Assembly (NCBI RefSeq): GCF_014230055.1
Contig: NZ_JACHVA010000099.1
Coordinates: forward strand, 1 to 33,059
Length of the DNA: 33,059 bases
Source of the DNA: Puniceicoccus vermicola
Lineage (GTDB): Bacteria > Verrucomicrobiota > Verrucomicrobiia > Opitutales > Puniceicoccaceae
Reading direction: 5' to 3'
How positions within the stretch are numbered: the stretch's first letter is position 1; every line of letters starts with the position of its first letter. The position numbers and the translations under genes were made by a program. Below are positions 25,001-32,587 of this stretch, one piece after another. The notes under the pieces were generated by a model, which did not search any database, was not told where the DNA came from, and worked only from the letters and a program-made list of their open reading frames with translations.

Positions 25001-27142
25001 TTCATAGCGGATGGGGCTGCGCTCGATGGCGAGACTTGCGGGCTTTGGTGCGACGAGCGCTCCGGCCAGCGGAAAGTTCGGAACCAGCGAGCGACCTACG
25101 TCGGCGACATAGACGGTTCCCGAGTATTGGCTCGGTTGAGTGGCGGGAGGCATCTTGATTGAGCCGAAACCCTTCCCGAGCGCCAAGGCAAACTCGGCAA
25201 TGAAGTCCAGGCTATCCGCCATCGTATTCGCAGTCATCGTGGACTCTTGCCATGGTTCGCGGATTTTGCGGTAGGAGTCCAGACGGTCGGTATTGACGAA
25301 GGTGAAGGCCCGGTAGCCCATGGTGTTCCAGTTCGAGGTCGGCACCGGAAAGCCGGAAACCGTCCGATAGATAGCCCCCGCCGAGCTGTTGGCGGGCGAC
25401 TTCAGCCGGACCGAATGATCGAGATCCGTTTCCTGGAGAACTTGCTCAACGACCGAAGCCACGTTGTTGGCGATGATACTGGTGCTTCGTGTGAAAAGAT
25501 CAGTCGGACCTCCGAGGACAAAGCTCAGTTCGCTCGGTCCGGCCGTTTCCAGAGTTTTAGGGAGGAAACCAGGGCTGAAAACGTACAGCTCTTCGTAGTC
25601 CGCAAAGAGCCGATTCAGTTCCAGACCGGCGGTCCACTCACGAACCTTCTCGGAATGATAGGCGACGAGCGTATCAAATCGGCTTTGAAGCGCCCCTTGA
25701 AGGTCATAAACGTCTACGAAACGGGTTGAATCGTCATAGCCGACTGCCGTCCGATCCATGAGCCGCGACAAGGGCAGACTGGCGGCGGTCGCCAAGTCTT
25801 CGTAGCGGAACTGAGCTTCGAGGAAGGCTTTGTATTCGGGGCGATCCAGCTCGAAAACATCGCCGCGCTCGAAATCGATGCGGCTTTGAAGAACCTTTTC
25901 GGAGTCCTCGAATACCAGGGTGTTGAGAACGTAGCGCAGCTGGTCGAAGAAGAAATTTCGCTCGTTCGGGGTGAAACTCGATTCGATCTGGGCCGTAGTT
26001 TCCTTGGACTGCAGGAAGCCCTCCGTCGCAACGGCGTCGGCGAGCGTGGTGACGAGAGCGAGGTCGGATTTCTCTTCCTCGATGTGCGAACGGATCTTTG
26101 TCGCGGTTGCTTCGGCAGCTCCCTCCGGTCCGATCATGCGGAGGAACTGGTCGAGTCCGGCGAAACCGATATATTGAGCACCGGTGGTGACAAAGATGAC
26201 GTCACGCTGAAGTTCATCCCGATGGGCCGCCAACCCTTTCGCCAAAGCCAGCTGGGTGGCGAGGGGGTAGCTTTGTAGAGGATTCCGGGCGTAGTCGGGG
26301 AGGAGTCCGTATTCGTCGTAGGGAACACTGAAAACCAATGCCTCGCGGGTGGGGTTATCTGCCCGGAGTACGCCCACCACAGTCTCGTGATCTACCGACT
26401 GGAACGTCGCTTTTACCTCAAGGCGGACTCGCTTCCCCGCGTAGTCGAGCAACTCTTCGGTTGCCGCGAGTCGGGGGAAATTGACCGGGAGAATGCTCTG
26501 CATCCCGGATTGGGCCAAGACAGTTTGCCAGGGAATCGCTTCCATTCCTTCTGGATGCACGAGAACCAGCCCTTTCATTCCCATTTGAGCATAGCGCGAC
26601 CATTCGAGGTCTTGGGTTTTCGGGATCTGGTCGAGCCGCACGACTCCGATCACGTCGCTGAAGTCCGAATACTTGAGGAGTGTAGTCTCATCCAGGACCA
26701 GGAGTCGGCCCGTTAGTCCTTCTTCGGGGCTTACGACCGGTTGAAAGGAGTTGGACGGAAACGGAAAGACTTCGACGTTCGGCATGACCGTCCCGTCCTC
26801 AAGACGAATAGAGCGATCTTCCGTTATGGGAGCGGCTGCAGTGCCCGGCAAGCGGTAGACTTCAAGGCCGTTCCCGGCGAGGAAGTCGGCGATAAACTCC
26901 GCCGCGTCTGCGTGGCCCGGGCGGCCGAGCATTCGCGAGCCCAAAGCCTCTATCTCGTCGTGCAAGGCTTCCACCGAACCCGGTGCGAGGGCTTCTCGAA
27001 CCGCGTCGCTTCGATAGTCGCTGTCAAAGGGGAATCCCGGGTCGAAGGGCTCGGGTGTGGATAATGAGAGAACAGTCCAAGCCGTACCGAAGAGAATCGC
27101 GGTGAAGAGGACGAAACCGATGATGCGTTCTTTCAAAGACAT
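22070..27142 (-). CDS. giant FtsX-type permease with degenerate M28-like ectodomain
   Basis: This 1690-aa protein is far larger than usual FtsX/MacB permeases (350-800 aa). After an N-terminal membrane helix (about 8-28), residues 50-370 look like an M28 aminopeptidase with a PA-type insert. The opening ALHDEIEALGSRMLGRPGHADAAEFIADFL and the block TVVGVLRADNPTREALVFSVPYDEYG match its shape, but the zinc ligands are gone: PYDE stands for HyDs, and GAQYIGFAGLDQF for the GAEExGxxGS region. So it is probably a non-catalytic, peptide-binding module. A long extracytoplasmic part runs to about 960, then helices at about 980-1060 and an FtsX helix after NNMHRRKVRTGL (about 1100). Another extracytoplasmic domain follows, then the last FtsX helices (1400-1510) with VYERRDEIYVYNAVGIAPRF. 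A cytoplasmic tail of about 170 residues ends it. It starts 8 bp after the upstream gene. Confidence 0.85.
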   Translation of the reverse strand: MSLKERIIGFVLFTAILFGTAWTVLSLSTPEPFDPGFPFDSDYRSDAVREALAPGSVEALHDEIEALGSRMLGRPGHADAAEFIADFLAGNGLEVYRLPGTAAAPITEDRSIRLEDGTVMPNVEVFPFPSNSFQPVVSPEEGLTGRLLVLDETTLLKYSDFSDVIGVVRLDQIPKTQDLEWSRYAQMGMKGLVLVHPEGMEAIPWQTVLAQSGMQSILPVNFPRLAATEELLDYAGKRVRLEVKATFQSVDHETVVGVLRADNPTREALVFSVPYDEYGLLPDYARNPLQSYPLATQLALAKGLAAHRDELQRDVIFVTTGAQYIGFAGLDQFLRMIGPEGAAEATATKIRSHIEEEKSDLALVTTLADAVATEGFLQSKETTAQIESSFTPNERNFFFDQLRYVLNTLVFEDSEKVLQSRIDFERGDVFELDRPEYKAFLEAQFRYEDLATAASLPLSRLMDRTAVGYDDSTRFVDVYDLQGALQSRFDTLVAYHSEKVREWTAGLELNRLFADYEELYVFSPGFLPKTLETAGPSELSFVLGGPTDLFTRSTSIIANNVASVVEQVLQETDLDHSVRLKSPANSSAGAIYRTVSGFPVPTSNWNTMGYRAFTFVNTDRLDSYRKIREPWQESTMTANTMADSLDFIAEFALALGKGFGSIKMPPATQPSQYSGTVYVADVGRSLVPNFPLAGALVAPKPASLAIERSPIRYEGMMHFTDPYGRYDLPDASSPFRLGREYNLQSIYYDDNGYISYIKDESSSTQSLYTSIFPNPLKDDFRDVNLVVFRATPVAILDMINPQTLRPFSSIRMIEAGSLTNFDQLNEVVTQDSVVNFLPPDSYFYTTFRSGTADNELVQAVRSYMSGSPEKNPTTDLAIEGEGYLALDHSILQNIPFEQAQSMNRLNETRMELQEAKGLADRHTLEFHEQSGALLNEAAGDGEDLGFFERMLVARDSLTYSIIVHPILRENINGAVVSILWYMALLIPFTFFFEKLVCGFSDIRKQIGAQVVIFLTVFALLRLLHPAFEMIRSSIMILLGFFILLITVAITLLFAGKFRENLEEIKQKRGRVAGAEANSMGVIGTAFMLGLNNMHRRKVRTGLTCLTLVLITFAMICFTSIYSDFEDTEIAVGPANYQGLLVKNEKFAPISATERFAIESRYGSAFPVAPRSLYVGTTNSNNERLNPQLEILHEGDDDRVSTLSFGSIIRLAHNEPLQENFPLITEPYWFPTPDETSPEEDIPVIIPSSMAERLGITVEAVNSGGVPVSINGGNFIVRGIFDENQYLSLKDLDGRPILPFDIRGLRELEKVPGAFASVLGDEDGVLMAPSEILIAPQADLGINVADADNRLVSLALDFDSLSLRQAKEEVVRFLEQRARPAFYGIDGTAYRGSRMRVSDFAGLIDLIIPLIIAALTVLNTMKGSVYERRDEIYVYNAVGIAPRFIFFMFFAEAFVYAVVGCVIGYLLSQGTGTVLTALDLTGDLNMTFASVNSIYASLAVVGAVFLSTYFPARSAMEIAAPSEDSGWDMPEPEGDSYSFNLPFTFDRRERVAVLAFFHRFLRDHGEGGAGGFSAGPPRYEIEGSSKGGPETVVPSVCATVWLKPFDLGVSQELTIRTPFDEETGEFMAAIRLVRSSGTRDSWERVNRPFMVGIRKQFLHWRAVTPEMKSELYEEVRLQLEEQSKSEIPTHA

Positions 27143-27150
27143 GATGGGAG

Positions 27151-29703
27151 TTACAAGAGGTCGGAAAAGATGATTTCAACTCCTTGCGAGCGGAGGTAGG
27201 CGGCATAGATTGCGTTCAGCAGCAGAGCCAGCACCGAGGCAATAAAGACTCCGGCGAAAAAGGGGAGCAGTTTCGTGCGAACCGTTTCAGCGCCTCCGAG
27301 CTTAACAACGATCAAACGTAGCAACCAGGCCGCCAAGATACTCCCCCAAAGGGATCCGGCTCCGGACCCCATCAAGTGGGTGGATCCGAGGATAAATCCC
27401 AGAGGGTGAAACCAAAAACCCGCAAATAGTTGCCGAAGGACGGTCAGAATGGTGGCTCCGATTGCTCCGTAGAGATAGCCATAGGTCGATGGGGCGATGC
27501 CGCTTTGCTGGGCTTCATCGCCCACCATGGCGGTGCCGGCTTGGGCCAGCTCCTGGTTGAGATTGCTGAAATACCAGGGCTTATCCTCAAAGGCCCAATT
27601 GAAGCGAAGTGAGTCGCCGCCGAAGGCGTAACTGGTCGAAAGAAACGACCAACCTCCGATTATGATCCCACCGAGTATTCCCAGCAGGCAGGTGTAGAGA
27701 ATATGTTTGGGGCGAATGCCATAGCGTCGGCCCAGCTCGAGGATCTCCAGTTGCGCGCCGGGGATAAGAAAAAAACCGGCAACCGTGATGAAAAAACTGG
27801 CGGTAAACGTAAAGACGACCAATCCGGGTCCAAAGGCTCCAATGCCCCCGAGCAGGAGGATAAAGAGGGCGGCGTTGTTCGGGGTGAAGTAGCCGAAAGG
27901 AATTCCACATTCAGCCCGGATTCGCATGGCCACGAAGCCGATTGTTAGAAGAAAGACCATAAAGGCCAGCACTCCGAGAATCGAAATCCCCACCCAGTTC
28001 GCCCAAACCGCTGACGCCGCAAAAACGGCAACGAGCAGGATGAGTGCTGTGCGATAGGAGAAAATCTCGTCCCGCTTCGGCGGTTTTGAGGAGACGGCTT
28101 CCTTAAGCACTTCCCGGAAGTAAGTTCGGGAAAACCAGAGGATCAGCAGGGCGTAGGCGAGGTAGGCCCCCACCTGCTGCTCCTGAGCGTAGGGGAACCC
28201 CGGGCTGGCGTCCATGCCGCTCACGTATCCGTACCAATACAGGAGACGGAAGAGAAAAAATCCTACCAGAAAGCTGAAGAGAATATTCAATTCGATGAAA
28301 ACCGCGAGACTGACGAAGACGGCCATCACGGTGAAGGTGATGTTCCACGTTTCGCCCCATTCAGGCCCGAAGTAGGAGCCCAGGGGGACAGAGATACTCG
28401 GATCCGGAACGGCCGAATTGTAGAAGCTGGCCATCTTGAGAAGGCACCAGATCAGGCCAGCGGAAAATCCGAGCCACATGGTGGAGTTGCGCCAGATGCC
28501 CGAAAGAAACCGGTTCTTGGGTTCGTCCGCGCTCCCGATGAGTAAGGTGGGGATCCGGGTGAGCGGCAGGGAGAACCGTTCGCTGTCGATCCATTTGCGG
28601 CGCATGATTACGGCGATGCTCAACGTGCCCAGGAGAATGATTGCCAGAAAACCGCCCCACGCGAGAATTGGCCGCCACCAAGCGTCCCAAGGAATATAAC
28701 CAGAGACCAGATATCGCAGTCCGCTCAGGCTGAAAAGATTATCGGGGCGGACGACCAGGCCGTGTCGATGGTGCTCGGGAAGAGCGGCGTAGTCACTTTC
28801 GGATATCTCCGTCCGTCCGGAAAAGACCTGTTCCATCGCTAGAACACTTTGTAGCTGTGGATCGGCCACATAGAGGACACCGGGGCCTTCCAATCCGATC
28901 TCGAGCGTGACACTCTCGGTTGCGTTTCGGGGAGCTTCAAAGCCATAGAGGCCTTCCCTCTGAAATCCCTGGGGATGAATGACGGATGGCTTGCGAATGA
29001 TCCGGGAATAGAGGATCTCCCGGAAGTCGTCGGAATCATCCGCATACATACGGACAAAGTAGCGACTATCGCCTTGGAACTCGGAAGGCCGCAGCAATAC
29101 GCTGGATAGGTAGGGGGTCCCGGGCATGACCCCCGGCGATTTTTCTTCCTTTAGGGGGAGGGTGAAGCGGATCGAGGACACCTCTCCGGAGGCTTCGTTT
29201 TCCAGGACCAGCACCTCTTGTTGCTCGCCGGCCGAATGGTCGACGGTTTCAAAGCGGGAGTTGCCCGAGAGAAATACGGATTCCGAAGGCTGAAGACCTT
29301 TATCGGCAAGAAGGTTCGCCCCGGAAGGCCAGAAATTGTCGCTGTAGGCGTCCATCTTGGCGAAGTCGCCCGTACGCGGGATCGTCGAGGATATGGCGAC
29401 GATTCGATGCCAGAATCCCTGAGTCATCATCGGGCCGCTGATCAGGATCGCGTAAAGGACGCAAAGCAATTCGGGACGGGAAAGGATGCGGACTTTGAAA
29501 AGGGTGAAAAAGATCGCCCCCAGACCCACCATCGCGAGAAAGACCCAAAGCCCCGGTATCACGAGCGCATGCTCTCCCGGGGAGCTGGCCACGAGGACGA
29601 CATGCACGTAGTTGATCAGAATGGCCGATGCCAGCATCGCGAATATACTGGCGACGAGGGATCGGGCGGTGAAGGCGGGTGCAAATTTTGAGGCTGCGTT
29701 CAT
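27151..29703 (-). CDS. DUF6785/DUF6784-like polytopic membrane protein
   Basis: This 850-aa protein resembles the DUF6785 (N-terminal) and DUF6784 (C-terminal) proteins common in PVC bacteria. Two N-terminal helices and the stretch SRPELLCVLYAILISGPMM precede an extracytoplasmic domain (about 105-340; FETVDHSAGEQQEVLVL, VTLEIGLEGPGVLYVADPQL, beta-rich). About ten helices follow. Key blocks are MRIRAECGIPFGYF, SFFITVAGFFLIPGAQLEILELGRRYGI, and the C-terminal FAGFWFHPLGFILGSTHLM with IVVKLGGAETVRTKLLPFFAGVF. The overall organisation recalls OPT-type transporters, and a real OPT-like gene lies downstream in the same operon. No convincing Shine-Dalgarno site is seen; the gene starts 37 bp after the fucosidase. 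Function is unknown; a transporter role is inference. Confidence 0.78.
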   Translation of the reverse strand: MNAASKFAPAFTARSLVASIFAMLASAILINYVHVVLVASSPGEHALVIPGLWVFLAMVGLGAIFFTLFKVRILSRPELLCVLYAILISGPMMTQGFWHRIVAISSTIPRTGDFAKMDAYSDNFWPSGANLLADKGLQPSESVFLSGNSRFETVDHSAGEQQEVLVLENEASGEVSSIRFTLPLKEEKSPGVMPGTPYLSSVLLRPSEFQGDSRYFVRMYADDSDDFREILYSRIIRKPSVIHPQGFQREGLYGFEAPRNATESVTLEIGLEGPGVLYVADPQLQSVLAMEQVFSGRTEISESDYAALPEHHRHGLVVRPDNLFSLSGLRYLVSGYIPWDAWWRPILAWGGFLAIILLGTLSIAVIMRRKWIDSERFSLPLTRIPTLLIGSADEPKNRFLSGIWRNSTMWLGFSAGLIWCLLKMASFYNSAVPDPSISVPLGSYFGPEWGETWNITFTVMAVFVSLAVFIELNILFSFLVGFFLFRLLYWYGYVSGMDASPGFPYAQEQQVGAYLAYALLILWFSRTYFREVLKEAVSSKPPKRDEIFSYRTALILLVAVFAASAVWANWVGISILGVLAFMVFLLTIGFVAMRIRAECGIPFGYFTPNNAALFILLLGGIGAFGPGLVVFTFTASFFITVAGFFLIPGAQLEILELGRRYGIRPKHILYTCLLGILGGIIIGGWSFLSTSYAFGGDSLRFNWAFEDKPWYFSNLNQELAQAGTAMVGDEAQQSGIAPSTYGYLYGAIGATILTVLRQLFAGFWFHPLGFILGSTHLMGSGAGSLWGSILAAWLLRLIVVKLGGAETVRTKLLPFFAGVFIASVLALLLNAIYAAYLRSQGVEIIFSDLL

Positions 29704-29740
29704 TCCAGTCGAATGGGGGAGGGGGACGTTGCTTGACGAA

Positions 29741-31051
29741 TTAGAGAAGTATGTCGGACGGACAAGGATCGTAGGGAGGGTGTGCGACCCTCGGGACTCT
29801 CATTCCTCCACCCAGACGGATGGACGGCGGACGGTCGCAAAGAAACTCCAGAACCGCGGGACCGTCCGGTTCCGGGGAGGATTCGGGCAGGGTAAGCTGA
29901 AGCAGATCTCCTTCTTTTCGGAAAGGAAAGGTCTCTCCGCTACCGAGCAAGGAAACTTTCTCGACTTCGCATTCGAGTCCGCCGAGGCGAAAGGACCCGG
30001 GCCAGTGTCGGGTGATCAAAAAGAGTCGGTTGCCCGAGCAGGTGAAAGGACCATGGTGCAACCAGTCGTCCCGGTGAGCGGATGTGCGCTCTCGAAGTTC
30101 GTAGAAAAAAGGCTCGGTATCATGGATAGCGGCTCCGTTGCGCGTCATCCAAGCCGCTAATTGATCAAAGAGGTCGCTGGCTTGTGGCGGGAGAGCGCCG
30201 TCTCCCATCAGGCCAAAATTGAGCAGGAGGTTTCCCCGCTGTTTTGCGACAGAGGCGAGAAGCTGAACCACATCTCCTAAACTTTTCCAAGAGTGGTCGC
30301 CCTTGTGGTAGCCCCAACTTTCGTTTGCGGAGATGCACGTCTCCCAAGGGCGCCACGGTTGCGGGGCGCTGATATGTCCTTCTGGAGTGCCGAAGTCACC
30401 GTCCAGACCGTTTCGGTTGTTAAACAGAAGGCCGGGGCACAGTTCGCGAAGTCGCTGGTTCATCAATTCGGCCCTCCAGCCATTCGCATCGAACGGCCAC
30501 CATCCGTCGTACCAAAGGATGTCAATGGGACGGTATCGGCCAACGAGCTCTTCCAGACGTGCGAAGGTCGCATCAAGAAAAGATTCGTGGGCTGCTTCGC
30601 TCTCAAGAGCGTCTGAGGCGTCCGGCTGGTCGTACCAATTGTTCAGGCTGTGGTAGAGACCAATTTTAAGATTATACCGGCGCGCGGCTTCAATCGTCTC
30701 GTCCACCAGGTCGCGTTTGCAGTGCGAGTTTCCGATGTGCAGGTCACTCAGTTCAGTCGGGTAGAGGCGGAATCCCTCGTGGTGCATCGTCGTGAGAACG
30801 ACGTAGCGCATGCCAGCCGCTTGTGCCTTGCGGCAGAGGGCGTCGGGATCGTAGCTCTCGGCGCTGAACTGATCACGGAGATTTCTCAGCTCCTCGCCGG
30901 AGAAACGTTCGCGGTTCGCAGACCACTCACCTCGGCCGACTAAGCTATAAAGTCCGAAGTGGATAAACATACCAAACCGTAGGTCGGAAAAGTCCTGGGC
31001 GCTGATCGAAGAGGCGATTTCGTCCTGAGAGCGATTGGCGGATTGGGTCAT
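29741..31051 (-). CDS. GH29 alpha-L-fucosidase
   Basis: This 436-aa intact enzyme cleaves terminal alpha-L-fucose. The TIM barrel opens with LRFGMFIHFGLYSLVGRGEW, continues with YVVLTTMHHEGFRLYPTELSDL and IGLYHSLNNWYDQPD, and carries the nucleophile D182 in ILWYDGWWPF. GNLLLNFGLMGDGALP closes the barrel and a C-terminal beta-sandwich follows. It has no signal peptide, so the enzyme is cytoplasmic and works on imported material. Its ATG overlaps the stop of the GntR-type regulator by four bases (ATGA), and the DUF6785-like gene starts 37 bp downstream, so it is the only metabolic enzyme of the nine-gene operon. A decayed relative lies at 8291-8858. Confidence 0.93.
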   Translation of the reverse strand: MTQSANRSQDEIASSISAQDFSDLRFGMFIHFGLYSLVGRGEWSANRERFSGEELRNLRDQFSAESYDPDALCRKAQAAGMRYVVLTTMHHEGFRLYPTELSDLHIGNSHCKRDLVDETIEAARRYNLKIGLYHSLNNWYDQPDASDALESEAAHESFLDATFARLEELVGRYRPIDILWYDGWWPFDANGWRAELMNQRLRELCPGLLFNNRNGLDGDFGTPEGHISAPQPWRPWETCISANESWGYHKGDHSWKSLGDVVQLLASVAKQRGNLLLNFGLMGDGALPPQASDLFDQLAAWMTRNGAAIHDTEPFFYELRERTSAHRDDWLHHGPFTCSGNRLFLITRHWPGSFRLGGLECEVEKVSLLGSGETFPFRKEGDLLQLTLPESSPEPDGPAVLEFLCDRPPSIRLGGGMRVPRVAHPPYDPCPSDILL

Positions 31052-32163
31052 GATTGTGAAACCTTGAAATCGATCAATTCCAGCCGAGAGGATTCTTCCA
31101 GACTTTGGCGATACGGATTGGTTCCGGTGTGCTCGGCGATGACTTCGCCAGCGACCGCTTCCGCCAAAATATCGGGCTTGAATTCAAGAAGCGTGGTCGG
31201 AAAGGGAAGAAACATCCCGGAGCCCTGATTGGATTGGGAAACCACCAGTAGGTCGTTGGGGACGTCGATGGATTCGTTGAGGATTGCCTGGCTCGCTTGC
31301 GCGTAGAGAATATCGTCCATCAGTAAAAGCCCGTCGGGCTTTTTTCTGGGGAAAGCGCCCCAAAGAGAGCGAAACTGCTGCCAACCAGCATCGCCAGAGG
31401 CCGGCGTTCTTTGGTCGTGAAACCACTCGGGATAGAAAGGAAAGCCCTCTTCGGCGAAAATTCGTTCAGCTAGGGTCATTCCGGAGCCTTCCTTGAAGAG
31501 CTCCCGCCAAGCAATCACTGCGATTTTCTTGCGCCGATTTGATTTGAAGTATCGAAGGGCCATTCGAAGCATCGCTTCCGGATCGAGCTGCAGATGCCGA
31601 TTGAACTGGGTCCCGAATCCGTAGACGTAGCGTTCTTTCCGCTTCTCCTCTGTGAGAAGAGCTGGAGGTGGATTGGTCGAAATGAAAACGAATCCCCTCA
31701 GTGAACGATCATTGTACACCGCCTCCCGGGCCTTTTCCGGGGTCCGGTCCCCCTTTTGGGGCGGTTGCACCTGCTCATGGAAGGTGACCACCGGGATTCC
31801 CGCGGCTTCCAACAACTCTTGGACCTTTTGGAATACCCTCATGTGGAAATAGGACGCTCGCGACGAGTAGAGGTCCCAGGTCATGACAAGGGCGACGGGG
31901 AGGGATTCGCGTGGATCGCGAACGAAGGTGCCACTTCCATGAATTCGTTCGATCAAGCCCTCGCTGGCGAGTGTCGCAAACGCTTCCCGAACTGTCATGA
32001 CGCTGACCCCAAAGCGCTTGGCCAATTTTGACTCCGCCTCCAATTTCGCGCCGGGTTCAAGCTCCTCTTTGACATGGTGCCGCAGGGCCTCGGCGACTTG
32101 GCCACTGAGGGACGGTTTGCGCTGAATGGTTTTGAGCATCGTATTCGGGGAGAATTGAGTCAT
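31048..32163 (-). CDS. GntR-family regulator with LacI-type effector domain
   Basis: This 371-aa regulator has a GntR winged helix at residues 18-82 (VAEALRHHVKEEL, then KRFGVSVMTVREAFATLASEGLIERIHGSGTFV) and a periplasmic-binding-protein-like effector domain from about 90 on (FHMRVFQKVQELLEAAGIPVV, RRKKIAVIAWRELF, KPDGLLLMDDILYAQA). This AraR-like layout is common in sugar regulons of PVC bacteria and Firmicutes; the effector is probably a sugar. As first gene of the operon, and coupled to the fucosidase, it probably controls its own operon, perhaps with fucose or a fucoside as inducer. AGG lies seven bases before the chosen ATG; an internal ATG eight codons later is a weaker option. Confidence 0.92.
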   Translation of the reverse strand: MTQFSPNTMLKTIQRKPSLSGQVAEALRHHVKEELEPGAKLEAESKLAKRFGVSVMTVREAFATLASEGLIERIHGSGTFVRDPRESLPVALVMTWDLYSSRASYFHMRVFQKVQELLEAAGIPVVTFHEQVQPPQKGDRTPEKAREAVYNDRSLRGFVFISTNPPPALLTEEKRKERYVYGFGTQFNRHLQLDPEAMLRMALRYFKSNRRKKIAVIAWRELFKEGSGMTLAERIFAEEGFPFYPEWFHDQRTPASGDAGWQQFRSLWGAFPRKKPDGLLLMDDILYAQASQAILNESIDVPNDLLVVSQSNQGSGMFLPFPTTLLEFKPDILAEAVAGEVIAEHTGTNPYRQSLEESSRLELIDFKVSQS

Positions 32164-32213
32164 CTAATGACCTGATGTTTTTGGCCAAACGTCAATGGCA
32201 AATCGGAATTTTT

Positions 32214-32231
32214 TGATCGTCGGGCCGATCA
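32214..32231. promoter_or_regulatory. dyad TGATCG-N6-CGATCA upstream of GntR gene
   Basis: Two perfect 6-bp arms flank a 6-bp spacer 51-68 bp upstream of the regulator's start. The position suits an operator for autoregulation. Confidence 0.35.
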
Positions 32232-32345
32232 GGACGGTGCCTCCAAAAACTATTGCGAGTCACTGTCTGAAAATCGCGAGCAAATCAATGATCGGAAACT
32301 AATTTCCTGAAGCGACTAAGGAGCAAATTCAAACGAAACTTGGAA

Positions 32346-32359
32346 CGTGCATATGCACG
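32346..32359. promoter_or_regulatory. 14-bp palindrome CGTGCATATGCACG
   Basis: This perfect palindrome lies about 185 bp upstream of the GntR gene. It could be a distal operator or belong to older sequence left by the ISL3 insertion. Confidence 0.35.
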
Positions 32360-32518
32360 CGTCTAGATATTCTGACAGGATTCTGTAACCAACTGAAACC
32401 AGAAATAACATGAACTCGTAAGTATCAGAAAGTGAGTGACTAAAAGAAATGATGTATGAATCCCTCCCTCTCCGCCAGCTATGCAAGCGGCCTAGCGGCT
32501 TGCATTCAGTGAGATTCA

Positions 32519-32540
32519 GGGTCTACTCCAAAGTTTGGGG
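32519..32540. repeat. possible terminal inverted repeat of ISL3 element
   Basis: The 22-bp tract starting GGGTCTACTCC and ending AGTTTGGGG resembles ISL3-family ends as I remember them. It sits 48 bp outside the transposase stop. The partner end is outside the window, so it cannot be confirmed here. Confidence 0.35.
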
Positions 32541-32587
32541 ACCGGGCATAATTTGTGATTATTTTTCTTTAGGATTATTGTGTGTGT

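Larger units (their letters stand above)
32164..32587. other. operon leader region and edge of ISL3 element
   Basis: I see no gene. The part next to the regulator has several dyads, including TTTGGCCAAA (32180-32189), TGATCG-N6-CGATCA (32214-32231) and CGTGCATATGCACG (32346-32359). A strong promoter was not recognised; TTGACG at about 32190 on the minus strand has no good -10. From about 32519 the ISL3 element probably begins. Confidence 0.5.
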
